Assembly (NCBI GenBank): GCA_013397115.1
Contig: VWZW01006279.1
Location: 249,831 to 313,830, forward strand
DNA length: 64,000 bases
Source of the DNA: Edolisoma coerulescens
Taxonomy: Eukaryota; Chordata; Aves; Passeriformes; Campephagidae
Direction of reading: 5' to 3'
This document shows, in pieces, positions 22,883 to 36,137 of this stretch (the first letter of the stretch is position 1; each line of letters starts with the position of its first letter). A program made the position numbers and the translations under genes. The notes under the pieces are model-generated. The model saw only the letters and a program-made list of their open reading frames with translations. It was not told the origin of the DNA and ran no database searches.

Positions 22883-25800
22883 TGCAGGATAAGCAGCACC
22901 CACAACATGCAATTATTAGATCATGATCAAATATTTTTGAATTTATCTCACTAGAGAAAAATTTAATCAACCTTAATTTTGTTTAAATACATATCAATAT
23001 AACTCTTTCTTGCCTTAATTTTCCATTTTCAGGCAGCATTTAATGAATTCCTCTCCCCAAGACATTCTCCCTATCCTGACCCCTCTCTTTTCCCACTCCT
23101 CTTCACCTCCTCCCTGAGAAAAATATACCTTTTAAAAAATATATATTGTGCTAATGTTTGACATTTTCCTTCTGGTTCCCCCCACTAATGTGCACGAGAA
23201 CTCCCTCTGAGTGCAGCACCTTTCAGAATCTGACATTAACCTCTACCAAACCACAGCACAATAATTTGGTATTTATTTAATGGCTAAAAATACAAAATTT
23301 TTCCTACATGATAGGACAAAAGGTTTGCTCTGCTAATAAAAGAGACTGAACACTGTTACTGAACAATCAAAGGCTTATTTTCAGACTCTAAAACTCAATA
23401 GAACTAAACAGAGAGGTTAATATCAAATTCCTAAGTAACATAGCTCTGCTAATGTCAATTATTTTTTGCAAACACAGTATGAGTTCTGATTAATGAATCA
23501 AATCTGTTCAACCTGCACCAGTGCACAAGCCCATCGTACTTTATATGACCTTGAGGTGATTGACTGTATGTTCCTTTCCCCAAAGGGTATTTTGTGGTTT
23601 TTTTACTTTCTTGTTCAACCTTTTCATATCCATGGACTGCAGAGTCAGTTGCAACAGTACCACCAAAAAGGAAAAAATGAAAAAAAGCACACAGATGGCT
23701 TTTAGCTCATGCATCAGGACTCAGACTTTACTTAAAAAAAAAAACCACCTTCTTGAAGCAAGAGACCTATATGTCAAAGATGAAAATAATGTATCCTCCA
23801 GACTAAGATGCAAAGTGGCAGGCAACATGGCACAGACAACACCTGTTTGTCCTCCTGAAGCCTTCAAACTCTCTGGTTATCTTCTCTGATCCTATTCTTG
23901 CTTTCCCTAGGGAAGTCAGTGCTTCATGTGTATTAAATTAATCACAGAGCTTTTACTGCACAAATGGGCCTTGCTGCTAAAGTGTCTCTAGCAATAGCTT
24001 GAGGTAGGTGGCTGCATCCTGGCAACATTTTCAGAATTACCCTACTGGGTAGGAAAAGGGCAACATCCACTCGTTTTTCAGAGGCTGTCAGGAGACTATA
24101 GCACAATGCTACAGAAATTATCTTACACATATAGCACATCAGAGATAAAAGCTAAGTTTTTACTGGGGGGCATTACCATTCTCTACACCAAGCTTCTATC
24201 AAGGCAATGTCACAAAGAGGTAGAAGAGGCCCTTGATTTGATTTCTTCAAAAAAAAAGTCCAAGTCTAAAAGCCTTAAAAAACCAGATTATTTTTTCCTA
24301 CCAAAAAGTCATGTTTAATTTGGGAAAAAGAAGCTCACTTGTACGAGAGAGTTTACTTGGCATGAAGGTTTTAAAATAAGCTGAGTTTGTTATACATGGT
24401 AACCTGAAGGGCAACGTATATTCTGGGTCTGACCTGCTGTAGAAGACCCAGGGCTAACAGGATTACCTGGCACTTTTCAAATGCATGTAACCTTACTGAA
24501 CTTTTCCATGTTTTATAAAACTGAATTTATTTGAGTGGTCCAGCCAAAACAGTTCAGCAATCTTTGGAAAAGTGCTAAGGAATACCATTCCAACCTTGCT
24601 GCATTCCCTTCTGGGAGAAGGGAGGGGAGCACTCACACTGGTACTCTGCACAGCCAGTGCAGTGCCTGACAAATATAATTCAGCAATACAGATTTAACTC
24701 AGTTCAGGAATAGGCCCAAGATCATATTTCCATTTGATTAGCCAAGCATATGGATTTTATGCTTGCTACAGGAAGACAGACAACTACTTGATCTGATAGT
24801 AAGATAAGTGGTCAAAACCCTAGTCCCTCAACATTTTGGAAGAGATTTGAAATGCTGGTGTGAGTTCATACTGTGTCAGCACTCTGCATTACGTGGCTGA
24901 GGCATTTTTGATCTAGAGACCGTGAAATCCGACTTGCTGCCAAAACACAGACCCATACTGCACCCCTACTGCTATTGCTCTTAGACATATCTTATCTATT
25001 TCTGGCTTGGGAAGCTGGGAAAGGAAGGCCTAGGGAGCTTTTGTTCCAACTTTGCTGTCCATCAGCCTGTTCTTGTGCTGGGTGCCCACAGACTCAAGCA
25101 ACTGAGACAGAGAACTGAGCTGTTCAGTTCCTCTCAACCTCAAGAGCTCCTTGCTAAACTGTAACTCTGTTTGATAAGAATTTCATTCAGAGGGAAAAAT
25201 AAATGTGCACATTCACCCTGCAAGGTGCCCACAAGAAGTGCCTCAGTTTCCTTCCACTCAACAGCAGGCAAAAACATTTTCTAGAGCACAGGGAGAGCCA
25301 AATGCACCCACAGGTGAGTTTGGTTGAGAGGCTCCAATGACGAATGGCTCAGTTTGCTGTTCTATCCTCCCCTCCCCAGGCTCCAATACATTGCCAGCTG
25401 GGCTCAAAACGCTACAGTGATATTTTCTTGGCAAGGCTCTTTATAACATGTTTAAGAAAACTAATTATTAGAAACACAGCCCACCTGCTGCATATGTTCT
25501 TCACTCCAAAATGAGTTGAGGTATCAGACAGAAGGGAAATAACAGTAGGATCAACTGTTGACTTGCAGGTTAAGAACAGCCTCATCAAAACCAAGGCAAA
25601 TAACACTATCATGGATAATTATATGAATTTAGCACGCCCCAGTAAAAACTAAAAGAACAGGTGAGCTGCAATCTTCCTAAAAATTTGTTTCCCATTGAAA
25701 TAAAAGCATTAGACTTCTGAATGGCAGTTTAAAATAAAGGCAATAATTTGTTTCCAGCTGGTACAATCATTTAATAAAATGACTGTTGTGCCTCCAGGAA

Positions 25801-26825
25801 AAATATTCCTCTTTCCTTGGCAACAAACATGATTACCCTGGTTTTGGACCACCAGTTAAGTCCATCCACTAAGTGTTCTCACTCTAAGTACATGACATTG
25901 AAAAATAATTATTTGCCATATGGAATACAAGAAATTTTAAAAAAACATCCCAGAATGTGCAAATGATTTAGGGAAAACATAAAAAAGTCTAGCAGAAGGT
26001 TGAAATCACTATTATAATTATTCACCTAATGTTTTAATAATAAGAAAAAAAAAAGCAGTCTTGCTCTCAACCAAATCTAAACTCCATACTTTGTAGGTGT
26101 TAAAATTAGCACCTTCAAGCTGCAAGGAGGTAAGGAGAAGAGACAGCTTTCAAACAGCAATAGACCGGATGCAAATACTACCTGGAGCTGTAGTTAATTA
26201 TCTTGCTGATTTTAATTGGCCTTGTTTGTCAACAGCCAAAGAAGAATGAGGTGCTAGGTGCTGCAGAAGGGTTAATGTAGCACTGTTTTAAGACTACTTC
26301 CTTTAAAGATATCATTTACTTAATATATAATAACTATTTATCTTCTCCAGGCTCCAGAGCAAATATTTGAGTAATAAAAACAATAGTGATTATATTGTTC
26401 CTTTTTATTTTCCTAAAGCACAAATAACAGAAGAGAGAGGAATAAAGCTGTCTATGGCAGAACTGTCCCAGTGGTACACTACATTTTTCAACATTTTGAT
26501 GAAGCAGTTTGTTTCAGCAAAATAGCTGCGTGTTTATGAAACAAGGTTATTTAGCACTTTAAGCCTGGAGCTGACATGTATTGTTTCCAAGCAGCAATTT
26601 CAATGGTATAAAGAAGACACTTTATTTTCCTGTTCCAATGTGTACTACTTGTAAAAATGAAAAATAAGGTAGGGAGAGATATATCTCATGGAATTTCTTA
26701 GAAATTCAGTCAACAGCAGCCTCATAATAGCCAGAGTGCAGTGAGTGATCATAGCTCAAGCACACACGCCTAACAAAGGGAACACAGACGTACAAGGAGG
26801 ATGGGAATAGCTGTAGGTACTGCAA
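22883..26825. other. Non-coding DNA, nothing firmly identified
   Basis: No gene. A palindrome GATCATGATC lies at 22919-22928. The stretch around 26160-26300 (TTAATTATC, TTTAATTGG and TTGTTTGTC words) reads like a possible conserved element but is not distinctive enough to call. Frames are short and unrecognised. Confidence 0.5.
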
Positions 26826-27594
26826 TCAACGAGAGAAGAAGCTTGTGCAGTTAAACAAGGCCAAGTGCAAGGTCCTGCATATGGGCTGGGGCAATCCCAA
26901 GCATAAATCAGGCTTGGTGGAGAGTGGATTGAGAGCATTCCTGAGGTGAAGGCCTTGGGGCTGCTGGTGGATGAGAGGCTGGACATAAGCTGGCAATGTG
27001 CTCTTGCAGTCCAGAGAGCCAGTTGTGTCCTGAGCTGTATCAAAAGCAGCCCAGCCAGCAGGGTGAGGGAGGGGATTGTCCCCCACTACTCCACTCCAGT
27101 GAGACCCCACCTGCAGTGCTGCATCCAGCTCTGGGGTCCCCAGCACAGGAAGAACATGGGCCTGTTGGAGCAGGTACAGGAGGACCACAAAAATGATCAG
27201 ATGGATGGAGCACCTCTGCTTTGAGTAAACACTGAAAGGGCTGTGGTTATTCAGCCTGGAAAAAAGAAGGTTCTGGGGAGACTTTTTGCAGCCTTTCAAC
27301 ACTTAAAGCGGACTTAAAAGGAAGATGGGGACAAATTTTTCAGTGGGGTCTGTGACATTAGGTCAAAGATGAATGGTTTTAAATTATAAGAGGGTAGATT
27401 TAGAGTAGATATAAGTAAAAGAAAAATTACAAATAGGTGGTAAAACACTGTAAGAGGTTTCCCAGAGAAGTTGTGGATGCCCCATGCGTGGAAATGTTCA
27501 AGGACAGGTTGGACAGGACTCTGAACAACCTGACCTAGCTGAAGATGTCCCTACTCATTGCAGGGGGTTGGACTAGATGAAACAACCCAAATGA
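26826..27594 (+). mobile_element. CR1 LINE, 5'-truncated, end of ORF2 plus 3' UTR
   Basis: About 770 bp of an avian-type CR1 retrotransposon. The 5' part encodes the C-terminal region of the ORF2 protein downstream of the reverse-transcriptase domain. Diagnostic stretches are NKAKCKVLHMGWGNP (about 26856-26900), LDISWQCALAVQ (about 26979-27015), VRPHLQCCIQLWGPQ (about 27099-27143) and FSLEKRRF near 27255. The 3' part ends with GAAGATGTCCCTACTCATTG, then a GGGGGTTGGACTAGATGA stretch, then a shortened AACCCAAATGA terminus. Frame shifts (one near 26925, another after about 27180) and stops make it non-functional. It lies in the same orientation as the copy 4 kb upstream but has a different 3' end, so it belongs to a different CR1 subfamily and was an independent insertion. 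Confidence 0.95.
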
Positions 27595-30130
27595 ATTTTG
27601 TGAAGAAATTCATAGTCCTCAGCAAAAGCATTCATCTCTCCTTTAGGAGGCCTGTAGCAGCAATGTAAAAAGTGGTGGCAAATAAATACTTCAGGAAACT
27701 TTGTTGAGTTACAGAACTGCACTGTAAAGTGGCAGGTATACAACAGCACAAAGATGTACTCAAACCCCAGATATTTATTACTGACTACAACTTGACTTGG
27801 AAAAAACAGTGTTGTCCTGCTCCCTGTCAACAGAAAAGCTTTTGATCAAATATCTGGTCTGACCTTTCATATTCCTAGCAGTCTAAGACAGTGACAACTT
27901 AAAAATTTACATACATTTCCCAAAATGAGCAACACCTAGGCTGTCTGCTAGCCCCACTGTGTGCTGGTGTTGCAGAAAGAAAAGGTCTCCAGGCTGTTCC
28001 AAGTCAAGACTCACTGGAGAAAGCTTTGACCCTTGCAGCACTGAACCCCTCAGGTGGCTGCACTGGGGCTGCCCTTGCTGCCTTCTCAAAGGATAATTAC
28101 AGAAACACAGAAGGGACCTACCTGAGGTGGCCTGCATGTCCTCTAGCTGTTTCACACTGAGAACAGTGGTACCAAGGCTAGCTGGAGCTGTGGCCCCTTG
28201 GAGCTCCAGGTATATCTGTCTAGCCAAGACACTCACGGGAGGCTACTCATACTATTTGTGCTTCAGCACCGACCACAATTTGGAGTATAGAGTTTCCCTC
28301 AAACCCTGGGCAAGCTCACTGTGATGTCAGATGAAAAGATATTTTCCATAGCATAACCTTCCCCCGCCAATCTCTCACACTCCTTTTCAAAATGAACTTG
28401 TCACAGGCCTTTGCCACTTTATTTCCTGCCCTTTAACAAGGATCCATACACATGCCATCTTTTCCTATATTATTCAAATCCAGTCATCCATAAAGTGAAT
28501 GGTATGAAGAAACTCCAACAGACATAACATGGAGTAACCTTTAAGATAGAAAGGTCAGTAAGAAAAATCACACCCACAGTTCCGCTTATCGCCAGTGACT
28601 TTGTGTTCAGAAAGCCTCTTTACAGTAGAGCTGGCCAAATGGTAAGTAACACTTCAGGCACAAATAAAGTGTTCCACGGGAAAGTAGCCATTTTGTCTAA
28701 ATTCAAAGGAAATTACATAAAAATGGATATTCTTACAGAGGTAAAGATATTTCCTTCTGACTCTTCAGCTCTTTAGCATAAGTGACATTATGACTGTGGG
28801 GGAATCACAACCAACTGAACTTCTTTCCTGGGTCATTCTTTCCCAGGGAGCTCCAAATCTAAATGGACGAGAAATATAAGTGGAGATATAACATCCAAAC
28901 ATAGGACTAGACTGTAACACTTTCACTCACATTAAAGAATAATTTCTTATACAAATAATCTCACTGATGTCAGGACTACTGATGAAACGAAGGACCTTAT
29001 TTGCCCAAAAAAGATGATGGTCTGGCTTAATCAAATCAATTATAGGAAAGGCAAATATCCCATGCAACCTGTGATTGGAATATATTTGATGGCTTTACTT
29101 GTTTGCTACTTTCAGTTTCATCATAATCCCTAAAGATTCCACTCTGTATTTACTTTGGCCAACTTCAGTCAAAATTCTGAGGTTTCATCCCTTCCTAATC
29201 TTTCACAAAGTGATGGAGTTCAGCTGTTCAGATCTATTTTTCCAGAGTTTTGGTAGTCCTCCCTCTACAAAGTCTCTTCTGAATGTGATTGAGGAGAAAT
29301 AATTGGAATTAAATAACTTCAGGGAAACATTTTTTTCTGCATAGCTACAACTCATGATCATCTTTAAAGAAGGCACAATAAAAAACCACAGTCACTTAGT
29401 GAGAGACTAATAGTGAAATTTAGCATTTGCAAGTAACTTTGCAGAGATTCTGGCATCCACCAAGTGTCTAATTCATCATAGGTTTAGAGCTGCTCCATAG
29501 CTTTAATCATCTACAGCTTTGTATGTTCTGTCTTTGATAGGGTTTTCCAGTCTAAGCCAGTGGCCCTTCTGCAGAACAACTGCTCTCTTCCAGCAGCTTT
29601 CTTCTCTCACACTTGCATGGACTTGATGCTCACAACAGCACCAGGCTTACAGTTCTTGAAACCAAACCTCCCTCTTCATGTGCCAGACACAGCTCCTGCC
29701 TGCTCCCTGCCTGGCCTGGAGGCACATGAAACTACTAATAGCCATAATCGTGCTCTTTAAAGGATTCTTTATGCTTGCACATGGGAGAGAGAAACATGAG
29801 CAAGTGGTGAGGCCACTGTGACTCAAATCCCTGCCTCTTCTGCTGAGTTACCAACCAATTTCTAAATGAGTGCTGCTTGGAAAGGACTTTTGTTCAGTGG
29901 GAAGTGGGTATCACCTGTCTGTTTCACAGGAGTCAGTGGCTCTAACATGGCAAGCAAGCTTCTGTAGCTGACATCCATCAAATTCAAACCTGGAACATAC
30001 AGAGCCATTCACGTCTAAATTGCTTTTCCTCTGTTGGCCATGACTTACTACAATCAACACTCTTTTAGGGTAAGATTCCAGCTTTGCTGACATCAGGGGT
30101 GAATGGAGCAGAGATTTCACCTCAGTTCTC
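27595..30130. other. Non-coding DNA, nothing firmly identified
   Basis: G+C-richer, CpG-poor segment at about 27900-28330. ACAGAAACACAGAAGGGACC near 28100-28119 faintly recalls a minus-strand CR1 tail but could not be extended with confidence. Elsewhere there is no repeat, RNA gene or exon that I recognise. Confidence 0.45.
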
Positions 30131-30239
30131 AGAATCACTGAATTACAGAATATTCAGGTTTGGGGGGACCTCCCAGGGTCAGCAAGCCCTGTCCCCTGCT
30201 CAGAGAAGGCTCAGCTTTGAAGTCAGAGCTTGGTCAGCA
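30131..30239 (-). mobile_element. CR1 LINE 3' end, minus strand
   Basis: Read on the plus strand, this is the reverse complement of a CR1 tail. AGAATCACTGAATTACAGAA (decayed octamer repeats) is followed by GGGGGGACCT, CCCTGTCCCCTGCTCAGAG and AAGGCTCAGCTTTGAAG, the usual order of the avian CR1 3' UTR read backwards. Only the last 110 bp or so is present, with substitutions throughout, so it is an old, heavily truncated copy in the opposite orientation to the two copies upstream. Confidence 0.82.
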
Positions 30240-30330
30240 TAAAATCTTGGCTATACCAGAAGGAGAAAAATGGATTGCTTTGTCTTCCTGGAAGAGGCTT
30301 CTACATTAAGGCATTGACCTTTTAGAAATT

Positions 30331-30344
30331 TATATATATATATA
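30331..30344. repeat. (TA)7 microsatellite
   Basis: Seven TA units followed by AATAAAATAAAA. Confidence 0.85.
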
Positions 30345-33300
30345 AATAAAATAAAACATATTCTCAGTTTCTACTCTTATGCATAGAGAACCTTTTACAC
30401 CAAAAGCCCTCATCCTCTCATTGCAGTACAGCCACCTGAAATAAAATTGCTACAGCCTGTTTTTTACACACTCTCCTGCCCCCAGCACTCCTTCAGAAGC
30501 TGATTTTTGCCTCTAGCCCTCAGCCACAGAGATTCTGCCTCTCTGTCTGCCCACGGCTGACTTCCTTTTCTGTCCCTCGGGCCCAACGCCCAGCTTCTGC
30601 CCTTCCTCCCCCCGGGTGCAGCCACATCACCACAGAGCCTGAACTAACAGCAGATTTATTAGGCTGGCCTCTGCTCTGCTCCAAATTCCACTTTTAATAT
30701 TTGTGAGTCTCATTAGCAAGCACACGTGGCCAGCCGAGAAGCAAAGGAAATGCAGAGATCACTCAGGGCTCCCATTAACAGACGTTTTAAAATTTTGCTA
30801 TAAGTATAGACATGAGGGGGAGACTGAGGCATTTTATCTGTGCCTAAAGAAGTCAGTGGCAAAATTTGCCAACTCTAATCTATGCAGCATACAGGTCTGT
30901 TATCTGCTGCAAAATGCAAGATAAAACAAACAGCCCCCAGCAGAAACTCTGTGAAGAAACCCTCCAGTCAAATGTGTCATGAGAAATACAGCAAGGAAAA
31001 GTTTTCCCCAGATGAGGGGAAGGACGGAAGTGTAGAAAACAGAGGTTACACTTCCTTTTTTGGGAATGGTTCACTGTGGTTCTAAAGAACAAAAAATGTG
31101 GTGTGTCAGCCACTGGCAGAGGATAATGGTAAGCTATACTATTTTCAGCGATACTTCTAAACCTTTGTTTAGTTTGGCTTCCTCCCCAGTCAGGTTACTC
31201 CTTAACCTCCTGTCCTGAGCAATGCTGCTCCCTCCTCCTTCCCTGCTAGGCAGCAAAGCACTTAAAGCAGAAGACATCCTAGGGGGGAGGAGTGTAACAC
31301 ACTCAGAAACAAGGGCTCATTTAAAAGATACCCAGGTTGAGTCCTACTCTGCCTGCACTTCAGGAATCTTTTCTGATAGTAGGACTGCCTGTACTTACAA
31401 AAAGTGCTGGGGTTTTCTCATAAGGGTTGCGAGGTGATGCCATATTTACTCTAAGTGAATTTTGAATACCGATTCCTCTTACACTATCCCTACACATCCC
31501 AGAAATTAGCATCTCCAAATCCTTGTATTCACAAGCCTTGCAAGGATATTTTTGGGAAAATACTATTGCTTGTACCACACACACAAAATTTACTGTCCTT
31601 GGAAATTACAGCCAATTTCAGCCTCAAGGCTAAACAAACCAACCTCTTTGTAGGAAAATAAATGGGAAAAACTCAACATAAAAATATTACAGAAAATCAG
31701 CATTCTCTTGTGCTCTTCCCTGTCAGACACACTCTTCTCTGGCTTTAACTATGTGCTTAGACTTTGATGACACGAAAGGGAAGAATTCCTGCTGCTGCTT
31801 CTCGCATGTCAATAGCATTAGTAACATCCCTGTCTCATCACCGTCTATAATCTTGTCTTGCTGATGACACCAGAAGCCAATTTTATACAAGCATTCAGTT
31901 AACATTTTATATACCACAAAGCCCATAGGTTATTTTTTTGAATGTAATATGCACACACATCCTCTATAAATTATTTTATCTGCTTTTATGACTGTGTTGG
32001 GGCTATCTATATCTCAGAAGCAAAGAAAACAGTGTTACAAATTAGCCATATGTAAACACAGTGGAACCCACAATAAGACTGCAACATTAAAAATGCTCCT
32101 ATTACCACATTCGACTCCTAGTGTTCAGCTTTCTTCTGGAGCTCTTCTCCTCTCTAAATTATACGAGCTGCTTCAGGTCTTGGCTTTGAAGACAAGCCTC
32201 CACCCCTCCAGGAGTAAACCTAAACCTCAGAGCACTGGGCACCTGGGGGTGACTACACCTCCACTGTTCCTATGGGAACCTGGTCTGAGAGTTTTAGTGA
32301 TGCTGAAGAGAGAATTCAGTTCTGCACAGCAGGTTTGGCTCTTCCAGTAGCAGACCACCACCTAAAGCAGGAGTCCCGCTTCCCCAGCCTCATACTCCAG
32401 TTTCCTGCTCCTGAGGCTAAAAAAAACTTCTGAAGACACAAAGACCTTCAAATATTGAGACCCTTCCCACTAGTGTAACTCCCTGCTCACTGCAGAAGCA
32501 AAGGAATATAGCAAGGGAATAGCCTTTTTGAAGGCCCTAAGCCTTTAGACTGGTTTAACATTACCCATTAAGAGCACTCTCAACCCCTTGTGGACTCACT
32601 TCCCTCAGTCAAGGTCTCTGGCCCAGGAGTTTTCTCCCCAGCTCAGCATTGTTATGTTTGGTTTTCTCTGCAGTGTAATTCTATGGTGTCAAATTGGGAA
32701 TAAATTTATTCTTCATATTTAGGCAGAAGAAAAGACAATTAATAAAGGGAAGGGTGGACAACAAACTTACTTGGACACTTACTGCTCCCAGTGCCTGTGA
32801 ACAGGTCTTTGCTGCTCATTCCTGTTACCTGCTCAGTTCAGTATGTAAATCTCACTTTGGAGTTTTTGTACATTGACCATTTGTTCCAGTCTCTTCTTAA
32901 TCTGTTGCTTGCCCCTTTATTTAGCCTAAGCTTCTCCCATGTCATTCTTCTTGCTAGAACTGGTTTCCTCAGCTGCTTCTGCAGGGTGCTCTGGTGGCAT
33001 CCAGGAGACACAACGCCATCTGCCTGCAGTGACAAAGACGTGAAGGGGCCTTCATTGCTCCGTCAATAAACCTCAGGAGTGTCCCGTGCCCTGGGGGACC
33101 TCCATGAAAGTTCCACATAACTGGTATCCCAGACAAGTCACATTTGAGACTGCCTCCCACAGAGCCTGCTGTGAGTCAGCTCTGTGTGGTGAATGCTGGA
33201 GACTGGGTAAGGCCTGCACTGTCACAGCCATGCAGTGTGCACAGGACTGCCATGTCAGAGGGACACCCTGTAATGGCCACACCTGTGTACCTATCTGTCT

Positions 33301-33599
33301 GAAAAATATCCAACCAGTTCTAGTTAGGCAGTGTTTTTCAGGCAGAAATAAGATCTCTTTGTGAGGTAAAGGCTGTCAAGAGAATACATACAGGCTGTAT
33401 TCCAATGATGTATAAAAAAAGATAACTTTCACAAGACCAGGAATAGTAATTCTCCAAGCTGGAGGTGATCCTGCCTTCAGAACAAGCTGTCTCACATGGT
33501 CTTTGGGAAGGAAGCCATGATGATGATGGACATGCATCAAGCTATCACTGAAAAGCAGCAGGAGGGGAAACACGTCACCACCAGCTGGATGAGGAGAAG
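30345..33599. other. Non-coding DNA, nothing identified
   Basis: No named repeat or exon. A CACGTG E-box lies at 30723-30728, and a few CpGs cluster at about 30550-30615. The longest frame is 120 codons at 31988-32350, unrecognised. Confidence 0.5.
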
Positions 33600-34490
33600 G
33601 ATGTCTTGAACATCCAAAAGGATCGTGTGAAAAATACCATTAATATCGCTACAACCTCCATGGGACACAACCTTGAGGCACGAGCGAAGTTGAGCCCCGC
33701 ACATCCTTTACCTGTCCTATACCACAAACACATCCTGAATAAACGAAGGACATGGATGAACTTTCTGACATCACAAGGCTACGGCTGCATCTACAATGTG
33801 GGGAACAGAGAACACATCTGTTGATCAGACAAATCACTACACCTGTGGTCTAACAGGGGGTATTGCATAGGAAAAAAGATGCCAACCAGAAAGGTAGGCG
33901 CTAGAGGGCTGGTGATACAGAACTGGTGCAATCAGCACTACGGGGAATAAATAATCCATGATTATCAGCAAGACTTCAGAGTCTGACAGAAAAAAATCAT
34001 AATGGTTATTAATAATTAAGGCCATTCTCAAAGTGCCCTGGAGCACTACATGTATTCCCTTGAGGACCGTGACAAAGTGTGGCAGTGATCCTGTCCTGCA
34101 CATCTGAGGCAGTGACTGGCTGATAATCTGCAAGAGACCGGCGCTGGCGCCGGGGTTATCAAGTCAAGTCTCAAAGATAAGGCAGCCAACTGGCCCTGCA
34201 GCAACCACTGAGAGGCTGCTGCTTGCTGCAGTGTGTTTGCCTTTCTGCCTGTCTCCTGCTTCTCCCCTTCTCCTGGAGCTGCCTTAGCATGCTGTCAGGG
34301 CTGGAGGGTGACAGGCGGGATGTGGTGGGTGCAGGCAAGGTTCCAGGGAGTGCCAGCATCGCTGCTTAGTGTCGGGGCACTCCATGCAGAGCACAGCGTG
34401 GGTGGCCCTGGTGCTGACGAGGTGCCTTGGAAGCTCCTCGCATGGACATATGTGGGGCAACAGCACGGCCATGTTCACACATTTCCCATA
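33600..34490. other. CpG-enriched patch of unknown origin
   Basis: By eye about 22 CpGs in about 900 bp, several times the density of the flanks, at only moderate G+C. It includes the near-perfect dyad CCGGCGC-TG-GCGCCGG (34138-34153). Overlapping frames of about 100-116 codons run on both strands at 33837-34631, none recognised. Possible explanations are a relatively young mobile element not yet depleted of CpG, an exon of a non-coding transcript, or a weakly methylated regulatory block. I could not see terminal repeats or a conserved retroviral or LINE motif, so no family is assigned. Confidence 0.35.
34138..34153. repeat. G+C inverted repeat
   Basis: CCGGCGC and GCGCCGG are perfect reverse complements separated by TG. 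Four CpGs in 16 bp is exceptional for this window. Confidence 0.85.
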
Positions 34491-36137
34491 GCCCTGCGTC
34501 TTTGCTTGGCTCAGTTCAGCAAGAGACCCCCATATCTTCATTTGCTCTGCCAGTCTCCCCACTCCACCCAGCTCTCTAAGTAGGCTCATTCCATAAGCAC
34601 TCCCTGGCATATTGCAGTGGGAAGGGCACATCCCAGCCTGTCACAACTGACAGGTAGCATATTACACAAAATAAGGTCTGAAGTCCAGGCTCAGTTAAAA
34701 TCTGCAGGGCAGCTCGCATATTTACATTATATCCAAACTCAGTTTTCCTCTTTTCTGTCACCCTTTATTAATTCTTCTCTGGTTTTACTGCTTTATGTTG
34801 TACATTTTTTCAGGAAAGTGACACAGGGTGGAGGGGGGTTCATCACAAAGGGCCGTTGTTATTTCAACTATCAGCTTTTCCCTGTGTGCCCTAACACCCT
34901 CTCACAGCACTGCCATTACCAAAACTGCAACAGCATTTCAGGACCCACATACAGACAGTATGTACTAACAGATTTAATGGTCTTAACTAGCAAAAAGTCA
35001 AAGGTTTCCCCACCCACCCACCTTTTTTGCTATCTGTTCCATTTGGTATCCAAATGTCAGCGTTCATTGTCTGCAAAATGACTGCTGAACCAATGATTAT
35101 GGTGTGGCGTATTTCCTTTGAGTGACAGTGTCTGCACAATGACTTTTCTTCAACATGCTCGGCAGTCAGCATTAAATATTCTTGGCATGCAGCCTGAATA
35201 ACAACACACATACTGAGACCTGCCAGCATTGGAAAGTCCCTAAGTCCCAGGAGCTAAGATTAATTGCCAGCTATTCTTAAAATTTTCTCACCACTCCACC
35301 CAGTTTCTTGGGTCTTCCCACCCACTACAGTCTTACAACTGCTTTTCTGGAGTTTCATAAACCTTCCCGAGACAGTTTCAGATGAGTGGAGAGCACTTAA
35401 ACTCCCCCTTGAGCTGACTGATTTCACATACCAACAGTGCTTTCCTTGACTTTACAGGGGGGAGGCTTGACAGGGTAAAGTTTTGCCCCTCTCTGTTACC
35501 ACTCATGACTTTTCCCAAACTGATTTGTTTCAGAAGCAGGGGATGGAAAAATATGACCTTTATGAAAAAGGCAGCAGAAAGACCTCCTGTAACCTACTTG
35601 ACCCCTCTTTTAAACCAGGGTATGGAGGCAAGTCCTGTGAGATGCTAAGCATCATTTACTTCCATTAAGCACAGATGAGATGAGGGCATTTGTAGTAGAC
35701 TACAGCCTCAGTACTTCTCAGTGCCAAGCCCAAGTTTGTGCTAGTGGTGGAAAAACACAGAAGGAATAATATCACCTATTTCTTAGCATAGATCAGCCTT
35801 TTGCTCAGGTCACGTTGCTCTCTGAACAAGAAAAAGGTTTCACAATCATGAAACGCAAACTCCTTTTCACCAAGGACGCCAAATATGATGAGAAATGGGG
35901 GAAACAACCACATGGGAAATGAGAAAGTCCCTCCTCTGTCATTTCCAACTAAAAGGAAAGCAGGAGGTATGAAAAACCTTCACATACTTTTCACTTTGGC
36001 TTTCTACCCACTGTGGTTACGATCAGCTTTGAAGAACTACCAAAGTTTTTGATCAAAGTTTTCTGGATAAGACAACTTGGCCCATCAAAGTAGAATGGCA
36101 TTTTTTTTAAAATGAAAGGTGTGGGTTTCCCTTAAAC
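34491..36137. other. Non-coding DNA, nothing identified
   Basis: No repeat family, RNA gene or exon seen. A 154-codon plus-strand frame at 34617-35081 has no recognisable domain. Confidence 0.5.

Noticed and set aside
28096..28150. Possible minus-strand CR1 tail (ACAGAAACACAGAAGGGACC)
   Set aside because: The resemblance stops after about 25 bp and could not be extended by eye. A RepeatMasker search would settle it.
33606..33824. Possible retroviral envelope remnant in the CpG-enriched patch
   Set aside because: The cysteine spacing and surrounding heptads do not fit the transmembrane-subunit pattern, and no terminal repeats or other retroviral regions were visible.
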